Shown here one piece after another: positions 28,195-36,181 of a stretch of 64,000 bases of DNA. Position numbers and translations under genes: made by a program. Positions within the stretch are counted from its first letter, which is position 1. The number at the start of each line of letters is the position of its first letter. The stretch covers positions 1 through 64,000 of the forward strand of contig DASRHP010000010.1 of assembly GCA_035650475.1 (NCBI GenBank), read 5' to 3'. The stretch is from Candidatus Binataceae bacterium. GTDB taxonomy: Bacteria > Desulfobacterota > Binatia > Binatales > Binataceae. The notes under the pieces were generated by a model. The model was given only the letters and a program-made list of their open reading frames with translations, ran no database searches and was not told the DNA's origin.

Positions 28195-29199
28195 ATGCTT
28201 GTTCTCGGAATTGAATCGTCATGCGACGACGCCGCCGCGGCGGTGCTGGAAACCGCAACCCCCGGCGTTGCGACGATCCGCTCAAGTATCATCGCGAACC
28301 AGGACGCGATCCATCGCCGCTACGGCGGAATCGTGCCCGAACTCGCTTCGCGCAACCACGTCGTCACGATCCTGCCGGTCATCGAGCAGGCGCTGGAGGC
28401 CGCGGGATGCGGCCTCGGCCAGATTGACAGCATCGCGGTAACCCGCGGCCCCGGGCTGGTCGGCTCGCTGCTGGTCGGCCTGATGTGCGCCAAGGGACTA
28501 GCGCAGAGCCTGAATGTTCCGATGGTCGGCGTGAATCATATCGAGGGCCATCTGCTCGCCCCGCTGCTCGAACACCGGCCGGCGATGCCGTTCCTTGCCC
28601 TGGTGGTTTCCGGGGGGCATACGGAGCTCTTCGTGGTCGAGGACTTTGGACGCTACCGTCGCCTGGGCCGCACGCGCGACGACGCGGCGGGCGAGGCTTT
28701 CGACAAGGTGGCCAAGCTGATGGGACTGGGCTATCCGGGCGGCAAAGTGATCGACGACCTCGCCCGGCGCGGCAATCGCAGGGCGGTACGGATTCCGCTC
28801 GCCCACGTGCGCGGCGCGCCCCTCGACTTCAGCTTCAGCGGGGTCAAGACCGCGGTGGCCGGGCTGTTGCGCACCGCCGACGGCGCTGCGCCGGCGCCCG
28901 AGGATCTCGCCGCGAGCTTCCAGGAGGCGGTCGTCGAGATGCTTATCCGGCCGACGCTGGCCGCGGCGCGCGATGTCGGCGCCGACGAGATCGTGCTCAC
29001 CGGAGGCGTGGCCGCCAACTCGCGTCTGCGCGAGCGGCTGGCCGAGGTAGCCGCCGCCGAAGGGCGCAAGGTGATTGCGCCGTCGCTCAAGTACTGCACC
29101 GACAATGCGGCGATGATCGCAATGGCGGGGAGCTGGCGGCTGTTGCGCGGCGAGCGCGACGCGCTCACGATCGACGCGCAAGCCGCGCTCTCGCTGTAG
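28195..29199 (+). CDS. tsaD: tRNA N6-adenosine threonylcarbamoyltransferase
   Basis: A 334-residue ASKHA-fold enzyme, normal length. Starts LVLGIESSCDDAAAAVL. The metal site is in NHIEGHLLAPLLE (two His), with further motifs VSGGHTELF, DDAAGEAFDKVAKLMGLGYPGG and ILTGGVAANSRLRE-type (here IVLTGGVAANSRLRERL), and CTDNAAMIA. With TsaB, TsaC and TsaE it makes t6A37 in ANN-decoding tRNAs. It is followed by rsmA after 104 bases. No other tsa gene is in the window. Confidence 0.96.
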   Translation: MLVLGIESSCDDAAAAVLETATPGVATIRSSIIANQDAIHRRYGGIVPELASRNHVVTILPVIEQALEAAGCGLGQIDSIAVTRGPGLVGSLLVGLMCAKGLAQSLNVPMVGVNHIEGHLLAPLLEHRPAMPFLALVVSGGHTELFVVEDFGRYRRLGRTRDDAAGEAFDKVAKLMGLGYPGGKVIDDLARRGNRRAVRIPLAHVRGAPLDFSFSGVKTAVAGLLRTADGAAPAPEDLAASFQEAVVEMLIRPTLAAARDVGADEIVLTGGVAANSRLRERLAEVAAAEGRKVIAPSLKYCTDNAAMIAMAGSWRLLRGERDALTIDAQAALSL

Positions 29200-29303
29200 A
29201 GGTTGCGAAAATCACCGGTTTCCCTCCCTTGGTCCAAGGGGAGGGTCAGGGAGAGGTCAAGCGCCCGCATGCAATCCGCGGCCCGCGGCCTGCCGCAAGC
29301 GCA

Positions 29304-30287
29304 ATGAGACCCGCGACGCGCCGCCCGATACCAACCCGCGGGCGCAATCGCCGACCCGGCGGCCCGCGGGATGCGGAAATCCGCATCGCGCCGCTTGCCG
29401 TCGCTGACCAACTGGCGGCCGCCGGCGTGCGGCCGCGCAAGTCGCGCGGCCAGAACTTTCTCATCCAGCCTGCCGTCGCCGACCAGATCGTCGCCGCCGC
29501 GGAGCTCAGGCCCAACGACGAGGTGGTCGAAATCGGCCCCGGACTCGGCATCCTGAGCGACCGTATCGCGCGCGCGGGCGTGCGCCGGCTGTGGCTCGTC
29601 GAGCTCGACGCGGGCCTCGCGCGCCGGCTGGAAAGCGCCTTTGCGGGCCATCCCGCGGTGCGCGTCGTATGCCGCGACTTTCTTGACGTCGATCTCGCGG
29701 CGCTCGCTGAGCGACCGCCAGTCAAGGTCATCGGCAACCTGCCGTTCAGCGCGGCCGCCGCGATCCTGCGCCGGCTCGACGCAGCGCACGCGCTGATCGG
29801 GCGGATGGTCCTGATGTTTCAGCGCGAGGTCGCCGAGCGGATCCGCGCGCGCCCGGGCGAGCGCACCTGGTCGGCGCTCAGCGCGTTCACCGCGCTGTAC
29901 TGGGAAACCGCGCTCCATTTTCGGGTCGCCGCAGGCAACTTCCGCCCAAAGCCCAAGGTGGACGCCGAAGTCATCGTTTTCTCGCCATCGTCCCGCATGC
30001 CTTTCGCCCCCGAGCATGAGAGGGCGGTCCTGAGCACGATTCGCGCGGCATTTTCGGCGCCGCGCAAAACCTTGCGCAATGCACTGGCGACGCTGCGCGC
30101 GCCGCAAGCAACCGTCGCGGCCGCGCTGGCCGAGGCCGGTATCGACCCAAGCGCGCGCCCCGCAACGTTGGGCGTGACGGACTTCGTGCGTCTTGCCCGG
30201 GAGCTCGCCGCGCGCGGCGCGCTGCCGTCCGCAGGGACGCCCAACGAGCCCGCCTTTCGGTCGGTCGAGGGGCCGCACGATGCCTGA
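29304..30287 (+). CDS. rsmA: 16S rRNA adenine dimethyltransferase (A1518/A1519)
   Basis: A 327-residue KsgA/Dim1-type methyltransferase. The SAM motif is VEIGPGLGILSDRIARAG, with the preceding RPRKSRGQNFL typical of the family. Catalytic motif IV is KVIGNLPFSAAAAIL (NLPF). C-terminal elements are FQREVAERI, FRPKPKVDAEVI and ATLGVTDFVRLA. The reading frame is open well upstream, but the family start and antisense-free region place the ATG at 29304, giving about 45 extra N-terminal residues over E. coli. It overlaps the mutM start by 8 bases. Confidence 0.92.
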   Translation: MRPATRRPIPTRGRNRRPGGPRDAEIRIAPLAVADQLAAAGVRPRKSRGQNFLIQPAVADQIVAAAELRPNDEVVEIGPGLGILSDRIARAGVRRLWLVELDAGLARRLESAFAGHPAVRVVCRDFLDVDLAALAERPPVKVIGNLPFSAAAAILRRLDAAHALIGRMVLMFQREVAERIRARPGERTWSALSAFTALYWETALHFRVAAGNFRPKPKVDAEVIVFSPSSRMPFAPEHERAVLSTIRAAFSAPRKTLRNALATLRAPQATVAAALAEAGIDPSARPATLGVTDFVRLARELAARGALPSAGTPNEPAFRSVEGPHDA

Positions 30288-31128
30288 GCTGCCGGAGGTC
30301 GAGTCGCTGCGCAGGATACTTGAGCGATCGCTGGTCGGGCGTACGATCGTCCGCGCGCGCGTCGCCGAGAAGCGGCTGCGGCGGACCGTCGCGGCCGACT
30401 TCGCTTCCCGCGTCGCCTTGCATCGGATCGTGCGCCTTTCGCGGCGCGCCAAGTACCTGATAATCGAGCTCGAAAGCACCCACGCCGGCGACGGTGCCGC
30501 GATGATCGTCCATCTCGGGATGAGCGGCAGCCTGACCCATCGCCAGAACGGCTTCAACGCGGCCGACTTCGACCCGCGCCACGACCACGTCGAGTTCCAG
30601 CTCGACGACCGCAGCCGGCTGGTGTACAACGACCCGCGCCGCTTCGGGCTGATCAGGCTGGTCGAGGCGGACGCGCTAGCCACGACGGTCGAGCTGCAAC
30701 AACTCGGCCCCGAACCGCTGAGCGCGGACTTCAACGCCGACTACCTCGCACGAGTTGCGCGCGGGCGGCGCACCGCGATCAAGAATGTGATCATGGACCA
30801 GGCGGTGGTTGCGGGCATCGGCAACATCTACGCCTCCGAAATTCTCTTTCGCGCCGGAATCAGGCCGACGCGCCGCGCCGAGCGCGTCACCCGGCGCGAG
30901 ATCGAGCGGATCGTCGCGGCGACCGCGCCCATCTTGCGCGCTGCGATCGGCAACCGCGGCACCACGTTTCGCAGCTATCGCGACTCGCGCGGCCGGCCGG
31001 GTCGTTTTGCCGAGCGCCTGATGGTTTACGGGCGTGAGGGCAAGCCGTGCCTCGTATGCGGGAGCCCGATCCGCGCGATTGTGGTCGGCCAGCGCGCGAG
31101 CTTCTACTGCCCGCACTGCCAGCGGTAG
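30280..31128 (+). CDS. mutM: Formamidopyrimidine-DNA glycosylase
   Basis: A 282-residue base-excision repair glycosylase/AP lyase. It begins MPELPEVESLRR, with catalytic Pro2 and Glu3 (the N-terminal Pro is the nucleophile). Other marks are the lysine region RAKYLIIEL, the HLGMSGSL loop, the DHVEFQLDD segment and NIYASEILFRAGIRP. The C-terminal zinc finger is C-x2-C (CLVCGSP) and C-x2-C (FYCPHCQR), complete to the final QR. It removes 8-oxoguanine. Overlap with rsmA implies translational coupling. Confidence 0.95.
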   Translation: MPELPEVESLRRILERSLVGRTIVRARVAEKRLRRTVAADFASRVALHRIVRLSRRAKYLIIELESTHAGDGAAMIVHLGMSGSLTHRQNGFNAADFDPRHDHVEFQLDDRSRLVYNDPRRFGLIRLVEADALATTVELQQLGPEPLSADFNADYLARVARGRRTAIKNVIMDQAVVAGIGNIYASEILFRAGIRPTRRAERVTRREIERIVAATAPILRAAIGNRGTTFRSYRDSRGRPGRFAERLMVYGREGKPCLVCGSPIRAIVVGQRASFYCPHCQR

Positions 31129-31238
31129 CCAGGCATCACGCCTGCCCCGCCAGTTCGCTAGAGATGACAGCGCGCGCGGTACGCCTGGCGGATCTGAGCG
31201 AGCACCGCTCGTCAGACCACGCAAATGGCGCGCTGCTA

Positions 31239-31658
31239 CTAATTGCCGTGGCGGCGGGGGGCGATAGTGGGGGGAGCGAACGGGCCGCCGGGCTGTTCGG
31301 ATATCGCGCCGATGTGGCGTGGATGCGGTGGGTTGGTGTCGAGATAGGCGCGCAGCGTTTCAAGGCCCCAGTCGCCAGCCACCGTCTGCCATCCGCCGGG
31401 TTCTTTCCGCTGCGCCAGCCAATGGGCGCTGTCAAGGCGTACGAACAGAAACCTGCCGTCGCCCATCGCAGCGCCGCCGCGGTTGCCCCAGTGCAGCAGG
31501 CGGATGCCGTACTCGCCGACCAGCCGGCGCCAATGGACCCACAGCGCGCTGACGACCGCCGTCAAATGCGTCGCGTTCTCGAGTTCGGACGGCGAGGCGG
31601 CGACTTCCGGCCGAACCCTCAGCATCTCCACCCTGAGCAAGGCGTCTTCGAGCTTCAT
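31239..31658 (-). CDS. DUF2786-like protein, tandem paralogue B
   Basis: A 139-residue soluble protein. Residues 1-45 (MKLEDALLRVEMLR, then SELENATHLTAVVSALW) have the helical DUF2786 look: an amphipathic start, then a helix with A/N/L at regular positions. Residues about 45-110 are shared with the upstream paralogue (YGIRLLHWGNRGGAAMGDGR, then RFLFVRLDSAHWLAQRKEP, GLETLRAYLD). The C-terminal tail is Pro-rich. It lies 16 bases after paralogue A, apparently in one operon. DUF2786 is usually an N-terminal module of unknown role; the second conserved block is not one I recognise. Function unknown. Confidence 0.6.
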   Translation of the reverse strand: MKLEDALLRVEMLRVRPEVAASPSELENATHLTAVVSALWVHWRRLVGEYGIRLLHWGNRGGAAMGDGRFLFVRLDSAHWLAQRKEPGGWQTVAGDWGLETLRAYLDTNPPHPRHIGAISEQPGGPFAPPTIAPRRHGN

Positions 31659-31674
31659 CGGCCGGCCACTTTCC

Positions 31675-32094
31675 CTACTTGCGCGTCAACGAATACAGCC
31701 GCGGCCCGCTCTGCATCAGATACGCGCGCAGCGCTTCCACACCGTGGTCGCTCTTGATCGTTTCCCATCCGCTCGGCGACGTCCGCTGCACCTGCCATTG
31801 GCCCGAGTCGAGCCGGATAAAGACCAGCCGGCCGTCGCCGAGCGAGGCGTTGCCGCGCTTGCCAAAGTGGCGCAGCTTGATTCCGAAGTCCGCCATCAGA
31901 TGCTGCCAGTACACCCAGCTCAGCCGCCGGCGCGACGCGGTTTCCGGATGGGTGTCGCCATTAGCGAGCGCGTAGCGCTCGATAATCGCATTGGCCAGAC
32001 GCGCGGCGTTGTCGGCTTCGGCTGGGGAGGCGCCGTTCTCCAACCTGACCCGGCGCAACAGGCGTACCTTGCGCAGGGCGTCCTCGATTCTCAT
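31675..32094 (-). CDS. DUF2786-like protein, tandem paralogue A
   Basis: A 139-residue paralogue of the gene that follows. The N-terminus MRIEDALRKVRLLRRVRLEN, then ASPAEADNAARLANAIIERY, fits DUF2786 better than B does. The shared second block is HLMADFGIKLRHFGKRGNAS, then GDGRLVFIRLDSGQWQVQR, ending GVEALRAYLM. By eye roughly 40-50% of positions are identical between A and B in this block, with W, G, R, D and L positions retained. It lacks B's Pro-rich tail. Upstream is an unusually AT-rich stretch with an inverted repeat. Function unknown. Confidence 0.65.
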   Translation of the reverse strand: MRIEDALRKVRLLRRVRLENGASPAEADNAARLANAIIERYALANGDTHPETASRRRLSWVYWQHLMADFGIKLRHFGKRGNASLGDGRLVFIRLDSGQWQVQRTSPSGWETIKSDHGVEALRAYLMQSGPRLYSLTRK

Positions 32095-32185
32095 CGCCTT
32101 GCCTTACCTCCACCCGGCCGACGGGAGGATGCCTCCGCCGACAGATGACAGCAAAGGCGATGCCAAGTCGATATTTGATGTTTTT

Positions 32186-32218
32186 AGGCGAAATCTGATA
32201 GCCAGTGGCTAAGCGCCT
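32186..32218. repeat. Nested inverted repeat upstream of the DUF2786-like pair
   Basis: An inner palindrome tagcca-g-tggcta sits within an outer aggcg / cgcct pair, in an AT-rich 100-base stretch between the DUF2786-like operon and the end of the isomerase gene. It could be an operator or a weak terminator for the isomerase; no T-run follows on the minus strand. Confidence 0.35.
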
Positions 32219-32267
32219 TTAGCATCATGTTGCATAGTTGCTAAGGCAAATTAGCGGATTTGCGACG

Positions 32268-32882
32268 TCAGGCGATGGGGCTGATAGTGCGCCGGTAAAA
32301 TTCCAGCGCATCCTCAAGCCGGTCGTTGCCCCAGAAGAGCTCGTTGCCGATGATGAATGTCGGCGCGCCAAAGATGCCCAGCGCCGCGGCCCAGCCGGTT
32401 TGTTCGCGCAGCCGCTGCTTGTTCTCTGACGACTCCGCGCGCGCGACCATCTCGCGCGGGTTTTGCCCGACTGAGGCGAGAATCTCGGCGACGGTTTCGA
32501 GGCGCGAGATGTCGCGGTCCTCGGCGAAGTTGGCGCGGTAGACGGCGCGCACGAAGCGCGGGCACCACGGCTCGGCTTCGGCGGCCAAGGCGACGCGCGC
32601 CGCGAGCAGGCCGCTTCGCGGGAACTTGCCCGGGCGGCGGAACGGTAGCCGATACTTCTCGCAGATCCGTTGCATGTCCCGCCACATGTAGCGGCCCTTG
32701 GCCGGGTAAAGGTTGAACGGCGAGTCGCCCCATCCCTGCGAAGCGAAGATCGGGCCGAGCAGGAACGGGCGCCATTTGAGCGGCACGCCAGCGGCGCCCG
32801 CCGCCTCCTCGATCCGCATCGCGGCTGGATAGGAGTAGGTGCTCGCAAATTCGAACCAGAATTCCAACCGTCCCTGTTCCAT
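32268..32882 (-). CDS. 2-hydroxychromene-2-carboxylate isomerase (DsbA/kappa-GST family)
   Basis: A 204-residue thioredoxin-fold protein. It starts LEFWFEFASTYSYPAAMRI, with the family's Ser-containing active site in place of the CxxC of DsbA. Further elements are FLLGPIFASQGWGDSPF, YPAKGRYMWRDMQRIC and the C-terminal GIFGAPTFIIGNELFWGNDRL, which holds the cis-Pro loop. The family isomerises 2-hydroxychromene-2-carboxylate in naphthalene breakdown using glutathione, but many relatives have other, unknown substrates. The ribosome site GGGGA sits about 6 bases before the ATG. No naphthalene genes are adjacent; a Rieske oxygenase is 26 kb away. Confidence 0.85.
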   Translation of the reverse strand: MEQGRLEFWFEFASTYSYPAAMRIEEAAGAAGVPLKWRPFLLGPIFASQGWGDSPFNLYPAKGRYMWRDMQRICEKYRLPFRRPGKFPRSGLLAARVALAAEAEPWCPRFVRAVYRANFAEDRDISRLETVAEILASVGQNPREMVARAESSENKQRLREQTGWAAALGIFGAPTFIIGNELFWGNDRLEDALEFYRRTISPIA

Positions 32883-33041
32883 CGCAGTCCCCGCCGGGGA
32901 GCGCACGAAGCGGAATTGATGCCCCGCGGCCTGCGCTCGCCTGACACCATATCCGCTCGTGTCTGTCGGTGAAATGCCGAACGCTGGTCCGTCGCGGCGC
33001 ACGGCTGCACGTGCTGGCAGTGCAACGCCAGCCGCCGTAAG

Positions 33042-33455
33042 ATGGTCGGCGTGATGACGGATCTGGTGGTTCGGACTCACGCGCGCGTCGAGCTGGTCGA
33101 TATCACGGACGAGGTTGCCCGCCTCGTCGCGCAAAGCGGCGTGCGCATGGGGCTGTGCAACCTGTTCGTGACGCATACGACGGCCGCTGTGATCGTTTCC
33201 GAGAATTGGGACCCGGACGTAACTTCCGACCTGCTGCGACAGCTCGAGCGGATGGTCCCGCGCGACGGCGGCTACCGCCATGCCGAGGGCAACGCGCAAG
33301 CGCATATCCTGTCTGTGATGCTGGGGACGTCGGTCAATCTCCCGGTGCGCGAGGCGCGGCTTGCACTGGGGCGATGGCAGGGCGTGATGCTTGCGGAGTT
33401 CGATGGTCCGCGCGAGCGCATGGTGGTGGTGAGCGTGGCGCCGCTTGGGCAATAG
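33042..33455 (+). CDS. yjbQ: YjbQ family thiamine-phosphate-synthase-like protein (UPF0047)
   Basis: A 137-residue single-domain protein. Family landmarks are ARVELVDITDEV and NLFVTHTTAAVIVSENWDPD with conserved His-Thr-Thr. Downstream come the HAEGNAQAHILSVMLGTS metal-site segment (two His) and LALGRWQGVMLAEFDGPRER. YjbQ proteins have weak thiamine phosphate synthase activity in some bacteria; the real role is unsettled. A second ATG four codons in is an equally possible start. It is the first gene before the pilD-tmk-holB-ricT run. Confidence 0.9.
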   Translation: MVGVMTDLVVRTHARVELVDITDEVARLVAQSGVRMGLCNLFVTHTTAAVIVSENWDPDVTSDLLRQLERMVPRDGGYRHAEGNAQAHILSVMLGTSVNLPVREARLALGRWQGVMLAEFDGPRERMVVVSVAPLGQ

Positions 33456-33492
33456 CTGCGCCGGCGCAGGCGGGGCGGACGGGGCAGGCGAC

Positions 33493-34437
33493 GTGGATCA
33501 GGTTCCGGCGATAATCGGGGGGGCGCTGGCGCTCGCCGTCGGCGCCTGCCTGAGCAGTTTCGCAGTGACCGCCGCCTACCGTTTGCCGCGCGACATCTCA
33601 CTGATCACTCCTGGCTCGTTCTGTGAGAGTTGCCAGCGGCCGGTCCCCTGGTGGGCCAATGTTCCGATCTTTGCGTACCTCGCCCTGCGCGGCCGCTGCC
33701 TCATGTGCGGCGCACCGATAGCGGCGCGCCATCTGGGCGCCGAGCTTCTGCTGGCGCTGGTCGCGCTGTACCTTTACGTCAGCTTTCCGCTCGCCGACGC
33801 GGTTGCGCGTCTGGTCTTTGTCACCGCCCTGGTTATCTGTTCGCTCGTCGATTACGACTGGCGGCTGATCCCTAACCTCGTGACTTTCGCCGGGGTGCCG
33901 GTGGGCTTTGCGTTTGCGTGGTTGGCGATGCCGGAGGTGGGATGGCGCGGCTCGCTAATCGGGATCGCGCTCGGCGGCGGTTTCCTGTACGTGACCGGCT
34001 TCGTCTATCAGCTGGTGCGTCATCAGGAGGGCGTCGGCTTGGGCGACGTTTTCCTGCTCGCGATGATCGGCGCGTTCATCGGATGGCCCGGCGTGCTGTT
34101 CACGCTGTTTTTCGGCGCGTTGCTTGGCTCGCTCGGCGGGCTTGCGGTCGGCCTGTTCGGCACGCCACGGGACGCACCCGAACCTCCTCCCGCGGCGCGC
34201 GAGTTCGCACGGGCGCCGCAGACGGCGGCCGCAAGCGGCGCGGACGTCCGCAGCGCCGCCGCCGAGCCTGCCGCTGCCGAGGCTGCCGCAGCGTCGGCGG
34301 AGCTTCAGGCCGCGGACACCGAGCGGAGCGTGTCGCTGCTGATGACTGCGGTGCCGTTCGGGCCGTTTTTGTCGATCGCGGCCGGCGTCTATGCCGTCTT
34401 TCAGCCGGTCCTTACAACTTGGTATTTTTCCCGTTGA
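33493..34437 (+). CDS. pilD: Prepilin peptidase (A24 family)
   Basis: A 314-residue polytopic enzyme. The N-terminal cytosolic domain has two CxxC pairs (FCESCQRPVPWW and CLMCGAPIAARH), needed in PilD for methylation. The catalytic aspartates are in LVDYDWRLIPN and in GVGLGDVFLLAMIGAF (GxGD). About seven hydrophobic helices are visible. An unusual Ala/Pro-rich linker of about 50 residues lies before the last helix. It cleaves leader peptides of type IV pilins and pseudopilins and could process substrates of the TadG-like system. The GTG at 33493 follows a GGCAGG-type site; an upstream ATG at 33445 would overlap yjbQ. Its stop overlaps tmk. Confidence 0.88.
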   Translation: MDQVPAIIGGALALAVGACLSSFAVTAAYRLPRDISLITPGSFCESCQRPVPWWANVPIFAYLALRGRCLMCGAPIAARHLGAELLLALVALYLYVSFPLADAVARLVFVTALVICSLVDYDWRLIPNLVTFAGVPVGFAFAWLAMPEVGWRGSLIGIALGGGFLYVTGFVYQLVRHQEGVGLGDVFLLAMIGAFIGWPGVLFTLFFGALLGSLGGLAVGLFGTPRDAPEPPPAAREFARAPQTAAASGADVRSAAAEPAAAEAAAASAELQAADTERSVSLLMTAVPFGPFLSIAAGVYAVFQPVLTTWYFSR

Positions 34438-35075
34438 TGGGCGCCGGCATTTTCATCACGCTCGAAGGCGTCGAGGGCTCGGGCAAGACCACCCAGGCGG
34501 CGCTGCTCGCCGACGAGCTGCGCCGGCGCGGACGGCGCGTGACGCTTACCCGCGAGCCCGGGGGGACCCGCGCGGGCGAAGCGATCCGCGCGATCTTTCT
34601 CGATCCCACGATATCGCTGGGTATCGCGGCCGAGCTTCTGCTGGTGCTGGCCGACCGCGCCCAGCACGTGCGCGAGAAGCTGCGTCCCGCACTTGCGGCA
34701 GGCGAGATCGTGATCTCCGACCGCTACTCCGATTCGACCATCGCCTACCAGGGTTACGGCCGCGGTTTCGACCTCGAGCTGCTGGCCGAACTCAACCATC
34801 TCGCCAGCAACGGCGCGCAGCCCGACCTTACGATCGTGCTCGACTGTCCCGCGGAGATGGGGCTTGCGCGCGCGCGCACCCGGGTGCGCGGCGACGCGCG
34901 CGGCTACGACCGTTTCGAGGGCGAGGACATCGACTTCCACCGCCGGGTCCGCCAGGGTTTCCTGGCGATCGCGCACTCCGAGCCGGAGCGGGTCAAGCTG
35001 ATTGACTCGACGCGCGAACTCTCGGTGGTCACCACCGAGATCCTGCTCGCGGTGGAAAGCCTGGTGGGTCACTGA
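34437..35075 (+). CDS. tmk: Thymidylate kinase
   Basis: A 212-residue dTMP kinase. P-loop: GVEGSGKTTQAALLA. The DRX motif is ISDRYSDSTIAYQGYGRG, the TREPGGTRAGE segment binds the nucleoside, and LDCPAEMGLARARTR lies in the lid region. It makes dTDP for DNA synthesis. The start is overlapped by the prepilin peptidase stop (TGATG) and its own stop overlaps holB the same way, so three genes are coupled. Confidence 0.95.
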   Translation: MGAGIFITLEGVEGSGKTTQAALLADELRRRGRRVTLTREPGGTRAGEAIRAIFLDPTISLGIAAELLLVLADRAQHVREKLRPALAAGEIVISDRYSDSTIAYQGYGRGFDLELLAELNHLASNGAQPDLTIVLDCPAEMGLARARTRVRGDARGYDRFEGEDIDFHRRVRQGFLAIAHSEPERVKLIDSTRELSVVTTEILLAVESLVGH

Positions 35076-36181
35076 TGGGGCTGGGCGGCGTTCGCGGCAA
35101 TCGCGAGACCATCGCGCAGCTTGAAACCGAGCTTCTGACGCGACCCGCACACGCATACCTGCTGGCCGGCCCACGCGGCGTCGGCAAGGGGCTGATCGCG
35201 CGCGGTCTGGCGCACGCGACGCTGTGCGAGCGCGCGCCCGGCGCCGAGTTCTGCTGCACGCCCGAGGCTTGCCCGGTGCGTCTATCGCCGCCGGTGACCG
35301 GGCGCGGCGCAGGGCGAAGCGCCACGCGCGCCGGCGCCGCGCGTGGGGCGGCTTCGGCTCCGCGATGCGAGTGCTGCGCGGGGTGCGTACAGGTCGCCTC
35401 GGGAGTCCATCCAGACTTCACCTGCGTGGTGCGCGCAGAGGGCCGCACCGAAGTGCTGATCGAGCAGGTGCGTGAGCTCATCGCGGGCTTGGGTATCCGG
35501 CCGGGCCGTGCCCCGCGGCGGGTCGCGATTATCGACGACGCCGAGACGCTCGGAGCGCCGGCCCAGAACGCGCTGCTCAAAACGCTCGAAGAGCCGCCCG
35601 GCCATGCGCTGATCTTCATGGTCGCCGAGAGCGAGCGCGCGCTGCTCGATACCGTGCGCTCGCGCCTGCGCCTGGTGCGCTTCGCGCCGCTGGAGACGGC
35701 GGACGTCGAGGCGGTCCTGCGCGCGCGCGCCGCGGTCGAGCCCGAACGTGCGGCCGCCCTTGCGCGGCTTGCCCGGGGCAGCGCCGGGCGCGCGCTTAGG
35801 CTGGCGGCGGGCGCTGAGCCGCCGATCCGCGAGCTGCTCGGTGCGCTGGCGGACGCGCGGCGTATCGACTTCGCCCGCGCGCAGGCGCTCGCGCAAGAGT
35901 TTTTCGCCGGCCGCGAGCAGGCGGCGGAGAACTTCGAGTTGATCGCGCGCCTGCTGGAAGAAATACTATGCCTCAAGCTCTTGCGGACGCCGCCTGCGGA
36001 AGCGGTGCCCGAAGTCGCGCAGGCGATGGTGAAAATGGCCGACAGCTTCGAACTCGACGCGCTGCTCAGCAGCCTCGGCGGCGTGGTCGAGGCCGGGGCG
36101 GCGGTTGACGCGATGGCCAATCCGCGGCTGCAGGCCGAGCAGTGGTGGATGGCGCTGGGCGCTGCGATGGGGAGCGGGTAG
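35075..36181 (+). CDS. holB: DNA polymerase III delta' subunit with a Cys-region insertion
   Basis: A 368-residue clamp-loader subunit. P-loop-like start LLAGPRGVGKGLIA, the RVAIIDDAETLGAPAQNALL motif (the delta'/gamma SRC-like region) and LKTLEEPPGHALIFMV are present. The zinc module is odd. Between the first cysteines (EFCCTPEACPV) and the rest (RCECCAGCVQVASGVHPDF) lies an insertion of about 30 residues rich in Gly, Arg and Ala (RSATRAGAARGAAS). Other bacteria have four closely spaced cysteines here. The C-terminal helical domain is normal. It is coupled to tmk and ricT. Confidence 0.9.
   Translation: MGLGGVRGNRETIAQLETELLTRPAHAYLLAGPRGVGKGLIARGLAHATLCERAPGAEFCCTPEACPVRLSPPVTGRGAGRSATRAGAARGAASAPRCECCAGCVQVASGVHPDFTCVVRAEGRTEVLIEQVRELIAGLGIRPGRAPRRVAIIDDAETLGAPAQNALLKTLEEPPGHALIFMVAESERALLDTVRSRLRLVRFAPLETADVEAVLRARAAVEPERAAALARLARGSAGRALRLAAGAEPPIRELLGALADARRIDFARAQALAQEFFAGREQAAENFELIARLLEEILCLKLLRTPPAEAVPEVAQAMVKMADSFELDALLSSLGGVVEAGAAVDAMANPRLQAEQWWMALGAAMGSG

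Noticed and set aside
28485..29303. A long open frame running upstream of rsmA through tsaD
   Set aside because: It is the out-of-frame shadow of tsaD; the residues are Arg/Ala/Gly-rich with no family features. The RsmA homology starts near 29304.
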